NCBI GenBank assembly: GCA_028826165.1
Contig: JAPDFW010000093.1
Span: forward strand, 1 to 64,000
Direction: 5' to 3'
Source: Anaeramoeba ignava
Lineage: Eukaryota; Metamonada; Anaeramoebidae
Length of the DNA stretch: 64,000 nucleotides
Shown: positions 1 to 10,711 of the stretch, in pieces
How the letters are laid out: each line of letters starts with the position of its first letter
Position numbering within the stretch: position 1 is the first letter of the stretch
The notes under the pieces: generated by a model
What the model was told of the DNA's origin: nothing
The model's input: the letters and a program-made list of their open reading frames with translations, nothing else
Databases searched by the model: none
Program-made: the position numbers and the translations under genes

Positions 1-3000
1 TTATCATTTGTTAATCTATAATTTAAATTATTGATAATATCTGGTAAAATAAGTAATCTATTTTGTGCATCTCCAATTTTTAAAAGGAAATTTAAATTTT
101 CTTGAATTTCATATTGATTTTCTGTTGAAATAGGTCCAAATGTAACATTTCTTAATTTTAATATATTTTGTATTTCTTCAGAAAAAAATGGGTTTGTGAT
201 TTGATTTTGAGAAAGAACTTTAAAATAATCAATTGTTTGTTCTCTTTGATTTCTTGAAAAAGCTACAATTTGTGAATCTTCCATTTTTTCATCCCATGAT
301 AAAGATCTTGTAAATTTATTACATTGAGATTCTTTTTCAATACTTTCAGTTGAAGAAAATGATCTTTTATTAATTGTAAATATTGTTTCAATTATTAAAT
401 CTGAAGTTAAATTTCTGAATTCTTGAGCCATTTCTCTTTTATTTGCAAATAATGTTGTTGTTTCCGGATAAAAATCATTCCAATCTTTAATTAATTTAAT
501 ATAAAATCCAAATAAATTCCAAAAATTGTTTAATAACATAAAAGTTGCTTCATTTTCATTAATTCTATTAATTTTAAGAGTTTTATCAAATAATTGTTTT
601 AGATTATAATTTGGATTTAGTAAAACTTCATCTCTTCTTGCAAAATTTATATTATTAAAATTTTGTTCTTTTTGGTTTAAAAAATTTGAACAAATCATGA
701 TATTTTCATTAATATTTTGAATAATAATTTGGTTTTCATCAATTTCATATTTATATTTGCAAATAGTTTCTGAATCTGTTTTACATTCTTTTTGTTCAAT
801 AAATTTAAGAGATGGGAAATATTTTAATCCAAATTCAGAATCTTTAACTCGTGAACTTGGTATTTCAAAATAAATCAAGTGTTTATCTGGTTTAAAAATG
901 AAAGTAGAATCAGGATTTGAACATCTTTTATCTTCAATATTTCCAAATATTAACAATAACCAAATTAACTCAGCTGTTTCATTTCCAACAGAATAAGCTA
1001 AATCAAAATGGAAACATTTTCTTGAATTTGGTGATTTTTGTTCTTCTTCTATTAATTTTTGTATTAATGATTTTGGATCATCTTTGAGAATATCAATATG
1101 GCAATATTTATATGGATTTTCTTGATTTTTTGTTTTGGAATTGATTTCAAATAATTCTTTTTTAATTTGGAATGTTTTACCAGAACCTGCTAATTTTGAA
1201 ATGAATACTTTCATTTTGTCAGATCTTTCTGGAAATTCCTCTTCCCATTCTTTTTGAATAAATTTTATTTGTTTTGATATTTTTGTTTCTTGATCATCTT
1301 TATTCTTCTTTTTTGCTTTTTCCAATTTAAATTCATTTTGAATTTGATCTTGTTTTAAACTTGTGAAGAAAGAACTGAAATAATTTCTTGTTTCATTTGA
1401 ATTTTCTAATGAAAATAACATTATTGATTTTTGTTTTGTTTGTGAATTATGTCTTCTTGTTGTTTTAAGTTTTGAAATCAAAATTTTTTGTAATTTTTTA
1501 GAAAGTTTATGAGGGAAAATAATTGAAAATAATTGATCATCAATTAATGTTTGTGATTTTTTAAATAAAATAATAAATCTGGAAATATCATCTTCAGTTG
1601 TGTTTTTGTTACAAAAAAGAATTTGCTCTTTTGTTGGGAATTTTTTTGTGTATTTAAGATATAATGTTGTGAGAAATTCATAAATTTCCATTTCTTTTTG
1701 AATTTGAATAACAAATATTGGTTCTTGATTTTGTGGTGGCCAATTTGTGGAAAATAATTTTTGAAGTTCATTTTGTGATTTTGATTGTTTTTTTCTTGTT
1801 TGAATATCTGCTAATTTTCTTTTGAAAGAACGGAAATCTTTTGATTCATCATTTCTATCTTTTTTCCATTTAAAATTTTCATCTATTTCCAATAAATCAA
1901 GAGATTGTCTTATTTTTTCAATTTCTTTTTTATTGGATTTTTTGGATTTAAGTGCATTATAAATTTCTTTAATTTGATCAAATTGACTTTCAAGTTTTTG
2001 ATGTAATTCTTGAATAAATAATTTAAAATCTTCTTCTTCTTTTTCATTTCTTTCCCATTTAAATTCTGAATTAGTTTTTGATAAATGAAGAATTGGTTCA
2101 ATTTTTTTAATTTCATCTCCATTATTTGATTTAAGAGAATTGTAAATAATTTTGATTTGATCATAAGAATAAAAGAAACTGTAAAAATAATTTGCAGTCA
2201 CTTCTTTTTCTATTTCTGTCCATTCCTTTTTCAATTTTTTCATTTCATCAATTATATTTTGCAAATTGACTCTTGATTTAATTTCATTTTTAATAGAATA
2301 GCCTTTAATGAATTTAGGATGAATTGATTTCTTGAAATGATCGAATAAATTAATCATTTCTTGTATAAGTGGAATATAACCAGTAAATCTTTGTACTTTT
2401 TTATCTTTTTCTTCATTTTCAAGTAATAGCATATTAATATCAACAAAATCTTGAAAAGAAAATTTATTTTGATCATTTTTCTCTTTTAATTTAAAAATTT
2501 CGCATTCAAATTCAATTTCATCTTTAATTTCAAATTTAAATATTTTCTTGGGATTAGATAAAATATTTTCTAAATTTTTGGATGCTTTTTTTTTAGGTGT
2601 TTCAATTTTTGGTCGTTTGATTTCATCATTAATTTCTGGTAAAGAAATGAAAATTTGTTTAATAATTCTTGATTGTTGAGTTTGATTAAATTCAAGTGAT
2701 AATTTCTTTTTCCAATTTTTTTCATTTTCTTTGATTAAATTAATTAAATTGCTTAAAGTTGTAATTTTTGATTTTTTTTCTGATAAAAAAATTTCAAGTC
2801 TATTCCGAATATAATCAAAAGGTGCTTCAAAAATAAAAAACTCTTCATCAATCAATTCCATTACATTACTCCAATCGTCTGTATTATCTTCCATAAAATT
2901 GAATAATTGATTATTAAAAATTGGAACACCATCTCTTACTTCTTTTATAGGGAAAATATCTGAAAGGAATGAAAAAAATTCTGGATTTAAACCTTGAATG

Positions 3001-5408
3001 AATTTTTGATAAAGGTTATAAAGTGGTATAACATCCTTTAAAGTTTTAGTTTCTATTGATTTTCCAAAAATTGATTTAAATTCTTCAAATTCTTTATCTT
3101 TTAATTCAAATTTTTCACAAAAGTGAATAAAAACTGGATAATTTTTATCGAATTCATAAAGTATTTTATATTTTTTGAGAATTTCTGATTTGAAATTTCC
3201 ATTAGTTGCTAAGTTTAATAATCTAACTTCTTCATCAATATCTTCATCACTCATTCTTAAATCAATATAGTTTTCAAGTTCTCTGAATGTAAACAATTTT
3301 TGAACAAATTTGTTTTTAATTTCATTTAATTTTTCATTTGAATTTTTGATTGTTTCAATAATATTTATTGCTTGCTGCTTAACATATAGTTTTTTCCAAA
3401 CTAAACTAACCCATTTGCTGTGAAAAATTTGATTATAAATTAACATTCTTTCAATTAGTTCTTTTGAAATTCCAAAAAAATTAAATGCATCTTTGAGTTT
3501 TACTTGAGGTGCATTTATGATTTTTGTTTTTAAATCAGGTTTTGTTGGTTTATTACCGATATAACTATACATAAAATTTTTAATGATTTCTTTTTGTTTT
3601 TCAAATAGTTCTACAATTTGGTTTGGAGTTTTCAAGTCAAATCCAGGAAATAACTTTAAAAGAAGATTGTTAAAAAATTCATTAGGAATTGAATTAAATT
3701 CTTGAATTGTTATTTCTTGTTTATCAATATAATTTTTGATTTCTGTGGTATCTTGATAATCTTGATTTAATTGAGAAAATGGTTGTTGAGAATAAGGTGG
3801 ATTAAATTTTTGATTAAGTTTCATTAAATATATCCATAATTCTAATGAATTTTTTTGAGGTATTTGATTAAATTTTTCAATTAATTTAATAAGTTTGTTA
3901 GTATTGCTTGATATAAATTTGATTGATGGATTTTGTTCTATTAACAATTTCCAAAATTGTATTTCAATTTCTTTTGGTAATTTATTTAAATATTCTTCTG
4001 GAAATGTTCTATTATTAAGGATTTCTGTATATTCTTCAATTAAAAATTTTTCAATTATTCTGTAAAAATTATTTGGAATTTGATTGTTTGGGAATATTTT
4101 ATTATCAATAACTTCTTTAATTGGTTCTTTGATATTTGATTTGGAATAATTAAAATGATATGAAGGAAAACGAATAATTTTTTGCTCTTTATTTTTATCT
4201 AATTTTTCTAATTTTTCAATAAGAGGGTTAAAAGGTTTCCAAACTTGAATAAATTCAATAATTGATTGGATTTCTTCTAATTTATCTTTGATTTCTTCAA
4301 GGATATTTATCAATAAATCAAAGGGAATTGTTTCTATTTTAATCATTTCATCTAAATTTTGGAAAAATGAATTATAATTTTGATTTGATTTTTGCACAAA
4401 TTGTTCCATTAATGAATTGATTGAAGCTTTGATTATATATTGCTCATTTTCATTTTGATTTTGATTTTGATTTTCATTTTCATTTTGATTTTGATTTTGA
4501 TTTTGATATTGGATTTGGATTTGATTTTGATTTTGATTTTGATATTGGATTTGATTTTGATTTTGATATTGATTTTTATTTTGATTTTTTTCAAAAAAGA
4601 AGTAATTAAAGATTTCTTTGAAAGCATTTTTGATGTTTGGATTGAATTGGAATTGAGGAATCTCGATTTTATATAAATCTAAAACGGGAATATATTTAAC
4701 AATTAATATAATCTCAATTTTGTCTTTGTGATTTGGAATTTGAAAGAAAATTATTTTGAATAAATTCTTAAATTTATATTTGAAAATTTCATCATAAACA
4801 TGTTTGAAACTATTGATGAGAAGAGGATTAAATATATCTGGAATAAGTTCAAATTGATTTAAAAGGATTAATTTGAAGACTTTATGTTTATCTGTTTCAT
4901 CTTTTAATTTTGGATTTTTCTTGAAATAATCTAAAACAATTTCTTTTTGAATCTTTAATAATTTAAGATTTTGTTGAAAACCTCTCACCATTTTTCCAAT
5001 TTTTAAATGTTTTGTATCAAAAGAAAGCAAAATATCAAGAAAAATAAGTTTTGCTTCTTCAGAAAATTGATTTGAATTTTTTCCATATTCAAAAAAAGCA
5101 AGATAAAATGGGTTTGATTGAATTTTTCTTTCTATTGAATCACCAAATTGAAGAATATCTTTATTGGAAGAATCTTCAGTAATAACAAAATAAAAAGGAA
5201 CTTTGAATATTTTGTTTAAATCAAGTTTCGAATACCAAATTAATTCATTTTGTTTTAATTGATTCATTTCAAGAATTTCATTTTCTTTTTCTTTTTCATT
5301 TTGCTTTTGAAGAATAACAATTAAAACTTTTTCTTTTTCTTTTTTCTTTTTAGGATCAATTAAAAGGAAAATTTGAATTAAATTTTGTTTTAAATTATTT
5401 AATTCCAT
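1..5408 (-). CDS. RNF213-like giant AAA+ ATPase / E3 ligase, N-terminal part (runs off left edge)
   Basis: This is one uninterrupted reading frame of about 1,802 codons from the ATG at 5408; the 3' end lies outside the window. Near residue 1260 the stretch ILFCNKNTTEDDISRFI resembles the vertebrate RNF213 block with a Cys and a TT pair before the first ATPase module. Around residue 1400 ISKLAGSGKTFQIKK is a P-loop that matches the RNF213 AGVGKS site in position and surroundings. It is followed by a block like RNF213's (LIWLLLIFGNIEDKRC). The N-terminal 1,200 residues are helical and Lys/Glu-rich, with an Asn-Gln tract at about residues 280-325. In the known family the protein is a dynein-like AAA+ ubiquitin ligase acting on lipid droplets, membranes and pathogen surfaces. 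The E3 module would lie beyond the edge, so ligase activity is inferred. There are no introns in 5.4 kb. Family call good; function in this organism unknown. Confidence 0.75.
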   Translation of the reverse strand, partial: MELNNLKQNLIQIFLLIDPKKKKEKEKVLIVILQKQNEKEKENEILEMNQLKQNELIWYSKLDLNKIFKVPFYFVITEDSSNKDILQFGDSIERKIQSNPFYLAFFEYGKNSNQFSEEAKLIFLDILLSFDTKHLKIGKMVRGFQQNLKLLKIQKEIVLDYFKKNPKLKDETDKHKVFKLILLNQFELIPDIFNPLLINSFKHVYDEIFKYKFKNLFKIIFFQIPNHKDKIEIILIVKYIPVLDLYKIEIPQFQFNPNIKNAFKEIFNYFFFEKNQNKNQYQNQNQIQYQNQNQNQIQIQYQNQNQNQNENENQNQNQNENEQYIIKASINSLMEQFVQKSNQNYNSFFQNLDEMIKIETIPFDLLINILEEIKDKLEEIQSIIEFIQVWKPFNPLIEKLEKLDKNKEQKIIRFPSYHFNYSKSNIKEPIKEVIDNKIFPNNQIPNNFYRIIEKFLIEEYTEILNNRTFPEEYLNKLPKEIEIQFWKLLIEQNPSIKFISSNTNKLIKLIEKFNQIPQKNSLELWIYLMKLNQKFNPPYSQQPFSQLNQDYQDTTEIKNYIDKQEITIQEFNSIPNEFFNNLLLKLFPGFDLKTPNQIVELFEKQKEIIKNFMYSYIGNKPTKPDLKTKIINAPQVKLKDAFNFFGISKELIERMLIYNQIFHSKWVSLVWKKLYVKQQAINIIETIKNSNEKLNEIKNKFVQKLFTFRELENYIDLRMSDEDIDEEVRLLNLATNGNFKSEILKKYKILYEFDKNYPVFIHFCEKFELKDKEFEEFKSIFGKSIETKTLKDVIPLYNLYQKFIQGLNPEFFSFLSDIFPIKEVRDGVPIFNNQLFNFMEDNTDDWSNVMELIDEEFFIFEAPFDYIRNRLEIFLSEKKSKITTLSNLINLIKENEKNWKKKLSLEFNQTQQSRIIKQIFISLPEINDEIKRPKIETPKKKASKNLENILSNPKKIFKFEIKDEIEFECEIFKLKEKNDQNKFSFQDFVDINMLLLENEEKDKKVQRFTGYIPLIQEMINLFDHFKKSIHPKFIKGYSIKNEIKSRVNLQNIIDEMKKLKKEWTEIEKEVTANYFYSFFYSYDQIKIIYNSLKSNNGDEIKKIEPILHLSKTNSEFKWERNEKEEEDFKLFIQELHQKLESQFDQIKEIYNALKSKKSNKKEIEKIRQSLDLLEIDENFKWKKDRNDESKDFRSFKRKLADIQTRKKQSKSQNELQKLFSTNWPPQNQEPIFVIQIQKEMEIYEFLTTLYLKYTKKFPTKEQILFCNKNTTEDDISRFIILFKKSQTLIDDQLFSIIFPHKLSKKLQKILISKLKTTRRHNSQTKQKSIMLFSLENSNETRNYFSSFFTSLKQDQIQNEFKLEKAKKKNKDDQETKISKQIKFIQKEWEEEFPERSDKMKVFISKLAGSGKTFQIKKELFEINSKTKNQENPYKYCHIDILKDDPKSLIQKLIEEEQKSPNSRKCFHFDLAYSVGNETAELIWLLLIFGNIEDKRCSNPDSTFIFKPDKHLIYFEIPSSRVKDSEFGLKYFPSLKFIEQKECKTDSETICKYKYEIDENQIIIQNINENIMICSNFLNQKEQNFNNINFARRDEVLLNPNYNLKQLFDKTLKINRINENEATFMLLNNFWNLFGFYIKLIKDWNDFYPETTTLFANKREMAQEFRNLTSDLIIETIFTINKRSFSSTESIEKESQCNKFTRSLSWDEKMEDSQIVAFSRNQREQTIDYFKVLSQNQITNPFFSEEIQNILKLRNVTFGPISTENQYEIQENLNFLLKIGDAQNRLLILPDIINNLNYRLTND

Positions 5409-5944
5409 TTTTAAAAAAAAAATGAAAAAAATGAATAAATAATTTTCTTTTTTTCCTCTTTTTTTTCCTCTTTTTTTTTTGAAATAATAAATAAAGAAAT
5501 AATAAAAAAGAATAATAAAAATTTATTCAAAATATATTTTAAAGAATTTTTTTATGGGAATTAATTAATTTAAATTATTTTATTTTGAGAGAAAAAATTA
5601 ACTAAAATAAATCAAACAATCAATCAATTAAAAAGAAAAGAAAAGAATCTTTAATTGAATTTAATTGAATTTGATTTTTATTTTGATTATTTTTAAAAAG
5701 AAAAAAAATTTGAAATTTTATTGTAAAAAAAGAAGTGAATTTGAATTTGAATTTGGATTTGGATTTGATTTTGATTTAGATTTTGATTTTGAATTTGATT
5801 TAGATTTAGATTTTGATTTTGAATTTGAATTTGAATTTGATTTTGATTTTGAATTTGAATTTGAATTTGATTTTGAATTTGAATTTGATTTTGATTTTGA
5901 TTTTGATTTTGATTTTGATTTTGATTTTGAATTTGAATTTTAAT
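5409..5944. other. Intergenic spacer with TTTTGA-type repeat
   Basis: The spacer lies upstream of the RNF213-like start and downstream of the p24 stop. 5409-5660 is mixed A/T homopolymer sequence and probably holds the RNF213-like promoter. 5665-5943 is a TTTGAT/TTTGAA hexamer tract that abuts the p24 stop codon. The tract is open as Phe-Asp repeats on the plus strand, but this is a by-product of the repeat. I see no gene here. Confidence 0.7.
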
Positions 5945-7341
5945 TTAAACTCTTCTTTTTGTTTCGAACATTTTTCGAATATAAAGTATTTGTATTGCTG
6001 TCATTGTAGCTAATAAAGTTAATTCAAGAAAAGAAAACCATAAAACTCTTGAATTTGTACTTTCAGTTGTGTTTCTATGAATCATTTCTCTTGTTTTATA
6101 ATATCTTTGTTCAGATCTAATTCTTTGAATTCTTTCATTTAATTCAACAACACCTTTTTCAAGTCCAGTAACTTTATCTTTAATATTTTAATTTTAATTT
6201 TAATTTTAATTTTAATTTTAATTTTAATTTTAATTTTAGTTTTAATTTTAATTTTAATTTTAATTTTAATTTTAATTTTAATTTTAATTTTAATTTTAAT
6301 TTTAATTTTAATTTTAATTTTAATTTTAATTTTAATTTTAATTTTAATTTAAATTTAAATTTAAATTTTAATTTTAATTTTAATTTTAATTTTAATTTTA
6401 ATTTTAATTTTAATTTTAATTTTAATTTTAATTTTAATTTTAATTTTAATTTTAATTCTAATTCTAAATTTAAATTTTAATTTTAATTTTTAATATTATT
6501 TACCTTCAACAAAATCAGTGTTGTCAATTCCATATGGAAGTTGTAAATTAAAATTAATTTTCTTTATTGAAACACTTGACATAGTATTATCAAAACAAAA
6601 AGAATAAAGACCTGCTTCATTTGTTGAAAAAGTAAATTTTGATTCTTTCTGTTTTTCTTCTTGATAAAAAATACTTCCATGAGGTAAAAGAACCTTAAAT
6701 TTTAATTTTAATTTTAATTATAAAATAAATTGAGAAAAAAACGTGGTTTCAAAATTGATTTTGAATTTTTAATTTTAATTTTAATTTTAATTTTAATTTT
6801 AATTTTAATTTTAATTTTAATTTTAAATTTTAATTTATTTTAAAATTGATTTTAATTTTAATTTTAATTTTAATTTTTAATTTTAATTTTAATTTTAATT
6901 TTAATTTTAATTTTAATTTTAATTTTAATTTTAATTTTAAATTTTAATTTTTAATTTTAATTTTAATTTTAATTTTTAATTTTAGATTTTTAATTTTAAT
7001 TTTAATTTTAATTTTAATTTTAATTTTAATTTTAATTTTAATTTTAATTTTAATTTTAATTGTAAATGAATTTTTAATTTTAATTTTAATTTTAATTGTA
7101 AATGAATTTTAATTTTAATTTTAAAATTGTAATTGAATTTTTGATTTTAAAATTGATTTACTTGAAAATTAATATCACTTTGTCCACCAGAAATTACTTG
7201 ATAATCAAGTGAAACTTTAGTTGCAACTCCAATATCTTCATAAAAACATTGAATTTGAGATGCTGGAACAATAAAAGTTATACAATTCGTTTGTTGTAAG
7301 AGAATAACAACAAAAATTAAAAGAATTATTGACAAATTCAT
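5945..7341 (-). CDS. p24/TMED family (emp24/gp25L) cargo receptor, 3 exons
   Basis: Exons 7162-7341, 6504-6693 and 5945-6177 join in frame to give 200 residues. I chose the start at 7341: it gives a compact signal peptide (MNLSIILLIFVVILLQQTNC). The in-frame ATG at 7425 would only add poly-Lys/Phe encoded by 5' UTR-like homopolymer. The GOLD domain follows, with FIVPASQIQCFYED, GGQSDINFQ and LLPHGSIFYQE, then the second Cys in YSFCFDN. The last exon encodes the coiled coil (VVELNERIQRIR), one membrane helix (WFSLLELTLLATMTAIQILY) and a short basic tail, FETKRRV. p24 proteins cycle between ER and Golgi in COPI/COPII vesicles and select GPI-anchored cargo. The tail is basic but lacks a clean KKXX, so the subfamily is not assigned. 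Both introns are filled with TTAAAA hexamers on the sense strand. Confidence 0.9.
6178..6503 (-). repeat. p24 intron 2: TTTTAA hexamer array
   Basis: This intron is almost wholly (TTTTAA)n on the plus strand, which reads (TTAAAA)n in the sense of the p24 gene. A few variants occur near 6455-6475. Donor is GTAAAT, acceptor AAAG. Intron 1 (6694-7161) has the same composition with interspersed GATTTT units. Confidence 0.9.
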
Positions 7342-7450
7342 TAATATTTTAAAAATGAAAAAAAAAAAGAAAAAAAAAATTAAAAAAAAAAAAGAAAAAA
7401 TTTTTTTAAAATAATTTTGACTCATTTTTATTTTGAATTAATAATTTTAT

Positions 7451-9301
7451 TTATTTTTTATTTAAAATTAATTGTTTAATTTTTGTTTTTGTTAAAAGTG
7501 GAAGAGGTTGTTTTTCTAAAAGAAGAATGAAATCAATATCTGAAGCAAATAATTTAGTTAAGATCTTTTGAGAAATTTTTTCAACTTCTTCATTTTTACT
7601 TGATAATAAATTACTTATTAATTCCAATAATAAATCAATATCTTCAAATAATAATTTTTCTTTTTGAATAATAAAAGGAATAATTTTTTCAATAAATTGA
7701 AGTGATTTAATTTTTAATTGAAGAGAATAATGTCCACTTAATTTTAATAAAGAATGTAATATTTTTTTTGATGGAAATTTTTCACATAAAATGTTAAAGC
7801 ATTTTAATGATATTTTAGATATTTTTTTCTCTTCTCTAAGTGAACCAAAAACAACTAAATTTGTAATAGAATCAATTTCGGATAGGATTTTCATTCCAAA
7901 TATTCTAATTAAAACATAACAAGTTTTCATAATTTCTTGAATTAATTTTGAATTTGATTTGAAAAATAAAGAAAATAAATTGCTTAAAATTGCATGAGAA
8001 AATGGAGGAATTTGTTCTTTTTTTTTAGATCTTGAAATTTTTTGTATAATTTTACAACTTTGGATTTGTTTTTTTTCAGTTTCATTTTCTAAATCAAGTA
8101 ATAATTTTTGAATTTTTTCTGTGATTTGATTTTTGCTGTTAAATTCTTGGAAGTTTATTTGGCTTGAAATTGAGAGAATATCATCACTAATTTCAGATTC
8201 ACTTAAATTTTCATTTCCAAATTGATTTTCAAATTGATTTTTAAATTCATTTTTAAATTGATTTTCATTTTTAAATTGATTTTTAAATTGATTTTCATTT
8301 CCAAATTGATTTTCATTCCCAAATTGATTTTCATTTCCAAATTGATTTTTAAATTGATTTTCATTTTTAAATTCATTTTTAAATTCATTTTCATTTCCAA
8401 ATTGATTTTCATTTTTAAATTCATTTTTAAATTCATTTTTAAATTCATTTTTAAATTGATTTGGATTTGGAAATGGTTTTTCTCTTCTTAATAAACTTAA
8501 ATCCCTAAAACTCCTTATATTATCTCTTGTTCTTCGTAGTTTAAAATCATTTGCTTCAAAATTTTTCCATTCAGATTGATCTAATTCATCTTTTTCAAAT
8601 TCATTCAATAATTCTAAATTTTTCTCAAATTCTTTTATATCAATGTTTTTATTTTCAGAATCAATAATCTCCTTCAAATTTTTAAATCCAAATTTCATTT
8701 TGATAAATTCTAAAGTCTTGAACAAATAAGTTGTTTTAAAATTAATCCAATTATTCTTTTCAGAAATATTTGATAAAACAAATGAAATTAAATCTTTTTT
8801 ATCAATTAACAAAAAATCAACATTTGGATTTTCAAAAATAATCATCAAGATGGAAAATAAATCATCTTTTGCATTTCTAATATTTTTCATTGCTTGAAAA
8901 ACTTGATTTGGAGAAATAATTACAACAAAAAGACTTATAATTTCCTTAATCTTCTTTTTAATAATAATAATTTCATTTTCAAGAAAAAATCGACAAAGAA
9001 ATTGAATTAGTTTTTCATAATTTTGATTTAAAATATCAATTCCCATTTTTGAAATTAAAATTTGAAGAGAATCCAAACAAATTAACTTTGAATCCAAATT
9101 TCCATTTTGAATAAATTTTCGATGTATTTCAATCAATTCTTTATAATTTTCACTTAAAATATCTTCATTTTGAATAATTAAAATTTTATCTCTTAATTCT
9201 GTAATTTTTTGTAAATTTAAATTTTTAAAATTTTTTTTCAATTCTAAAATATAAAATTGAAACTCTTCATTGCTTTTTGAATTTAAATTTTTTTTTTGCA
9301 T
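7451..9301 (-). CDS. Helical-repeat (HEAT/TOG-like) protein of unknown function
   Basis: This is a single-exon gene of 616 residues. Two alpha-helical halves (about residues 1-210 and 390-616) consist of amphipathic helices spaced as in HEAT/ARM or TOG domains. They are separated by a linker (about 280-375) built of repeated Asn-Glu-Phe-Lys and Asn-Gln-Phe-Gly units (NEFKNE, NENQFG). The linker DNA is a degenerate 12-18 nt tandem repeat. The basic stretch RRTRDNIRSFRDLSLLRREK precedes it. CLASP/TOGARAM-type microtubule proteins have this two-lobe arrangement, but I see no diagnostic TOG tryptophan or loop motif, so that is only a suggestion. There is no signal peptide or membrane segment. Confidence 0.6.
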   Translation of the reverse strand: MQKKNLNSKSNEEFQFYILELKKNFKNLNLQKITELRDKILIIQNEDILSENYKELIEIHRKFIQNGNLDSKLICLDSLQILISKMGIDILNQNYEKLIQFLCRFFLENEIIIIKKKIKEIISLFVVIISPNQVFQAMKNIRNAKDDLFSILMIIFENPNVDFLLIDKKDLISFVLSNISEKNNWINFKTTYLFKTLEFIKMKFGFKNLKEIIDSENKNIDIKEFEKNLELLNEFEKDELDQSEWKNFEANDFKLRRTRDNIRSFRDLSLLRREKPFPNPNQFKNEFKNEFKNEFKNENQFGNENEFKNEFKNENQFKNQFGNENQFGNENQFGNENQFKNQFKNENQFKNEFKNQFENQFGNENLSESEISDDILSISSQINFQEFNSKNQITEKIQKLLLDLENETEKKQIQSCKIIQKISRSKKKEQIPPFSHAILSNLFSLFFKSNSKLIQEIMKTCYVLIRIFGMKILSEIDSITNLVVFGSLREEKKISKISLKCFNILCEKFPSKKILHSLLKLSGHYSLQLKIKSLQFIEKIIPFIIQKEKLLFEDIDLLLELISNLLSSKNEEVEKISQKILTKLFASDIDFILLLEKQPLPLLTKTKIKQLILNKK

Positions 9302-9510
9302 TTTTTTTTAAAGAAAAAAGAAAAAAGAAAAATGAAAAATGATTTTTTAAAAAATAAAATTAAAATTAAAACAAATTTCAAAGTCAATTTTGTTTTATTT
9401 TTTATTTTTAAAAGAAGAAAAAAAATGATCCAAAAAAAAAAGAAGAATTTTTTTTTTGCTTTTTGAATTTGATTTGATTTGATTTGTTTTTTAAAAAAAA
9501 AAATTGATAT

Positions 9511-10407
9511 TCATTTAAGATCCAATGCATACATTTTCAAATTAAATAAACCATTTTTTGATTGAGTTAAAATAGCATAAGAAGATTTTTGGAAACCAGA
9601 ATGAAAAGGACCCAAACTTGCAACTTTTTCATCATCAAGAGAAACTAATCTATGAGTATGACCAGTAAGTAAAAAATCTGATTGATTTGGGAAAATATTT
9701 TTATAATGAAAACGAAGAGATCTCAAAAAGGGTTTAACTTCAATATCAGAAAGCCAAAAATGGTTTAAACCGTCATGAGTAAGAAATAAACGAGGACAAT
9801 TAATATTATAAGTTAAATTTTCATTTAGATTTTCAGTTAAATTTTCTTTTAAATTTTCTTTTAAATTTTCTTTTAAATTTTCTTTTAATTCTTCTTTTAA
9901 TTCTTCTTTATTTAATTCCCAAAATGATTCTTTGGCTAAATATACTTGATCTCCATATTCTTCTCTTAACTTTTTTCTAACTGATGTTAAAAGCATCTCA
10001 TCATGATTTCCTAATAATAAATATAACGGCTTTTTTTTACATATTTTTCCTATTATTTCAATTGCATAATGTTGATCATCTTTACAAGAAAAATGAAACA
10101 AATCTCCAAGACAAATTATTTGAGAAACGTTTTCTTTTTTTATTAATTGATCAAGTAATTCAATTGTTTCTTCTATTTTTTCCATTGGAAAATAAGAACC
10201 TTTATTTGAAAAATGTGAATCTGAAAATATTATTGCATTCCAATTTTCATTTTTAGGAGGAAATATTGTTTCACAAATTGCACTTGTATTATTTAATTGT
10301 AACATATTATCATTTTCCTTTTTTTTTTTTTTGATATTTTTTTTTTTAAAAAGCAAAATTCGAATAAGAAAAAGAAAAAGAAAAAAAAGCAAAAAAAAAA
10401 ATTTCAT
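9511..10407 (-). CDS. Calcineurin-like metallophosphoesterase
   Basis: This single exon of 298 codons shows the full metallophosphoesterase signature: SDSH at residues 62-65, GDLFH at 101-105, GNHDE at 133-137, THDG at 210-213 and GHTH at 249-252. These motifs bind a two-metal centre that hydrolyses phosphoester bonds. The substrate cannot be read from sequence. A repeat-encoded insert (ENLKENLKENL, about residues 170-198) sits between GNHDE and THDG, probably a surface loop. If the ATG at 10407 is used, the protein starts with a hydrophobic segment followed by a Lys run, giving a type II membrane anchor. The ATG at 10305 (MLQLNNTSAI) would give a soluble enzyme, and the extra part looks like translated A/T-rich leader. 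I lean towards the shorter form. Confidence 0.85.
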   Translation of the reverse strand: MKFFFLLFFLFLFLIRILLFKKKNIKKKKKENDNMLQLNNTSAICETIFPPKNENWNAIIFSDSHFSNKGSYFPMEKIEETIELLDQLIKKENVSQIICLGDLFHFSCKDDQHYAIEIIGKICKKKPLYLLLGNHDEMLLTSVRKKLREEYGDQVYLAKESFWELNKEELKEELKENLKENLKENLKENLTENLNENLTYNINCPRLFLTHDGLNHFWLSDIEVKPFLRSLRFHYKNIFPNQSDFLLTGHTHRLVSLDDEKVASLGPFHSGFQKSSYAILTQSKNGLFNLKMYALDLK

Positions 10408-10711
10408 AAATTAAATTATTTTTATTATATTATTTTATTTACCATTATAAATTCTCAATGATTTTGATTTAAATTTTTGATTTATTAAAAAAAAAAATTC
10501 TAAAAGGGATTAAAAAATTTTTTTCTTTTCTTGATTTAATTTAATTTAAAATTAACTTTGATTAATGAAAAAGAAAAGGAAAAAGAAAATGAAAAAAAAT
10601 TTTTTCCAAATTAAAAAATTAAATTTTTTTCCTTTTTTTTTTTTTCTCCTTTTTATTTTTTTATTTTTTTCAATTTTTCATTTTTTCATTTTTTTAATTT
10701 AATAATTTTTA
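10408..10711. promoter_or_regulatory. Divergent intergenic region
   Basis: About 300 bp separate the phosphoesterase start (-) from the CH-domain gene start (+). The sequence is long A and T homopolymer runs with no recognisable motif. It must hold both promoters if the starts are right. Confidence 0.5.

Noticed and set aside
5665-6013. Plus-strand Phe-Asp/Phe-Glu and Leu-Ile-Leu open frames
   Set aside because: They are simple TTTGAT/TTTGAA repeats with no start context, no non-repeat sequence and a real gene on the other strand.
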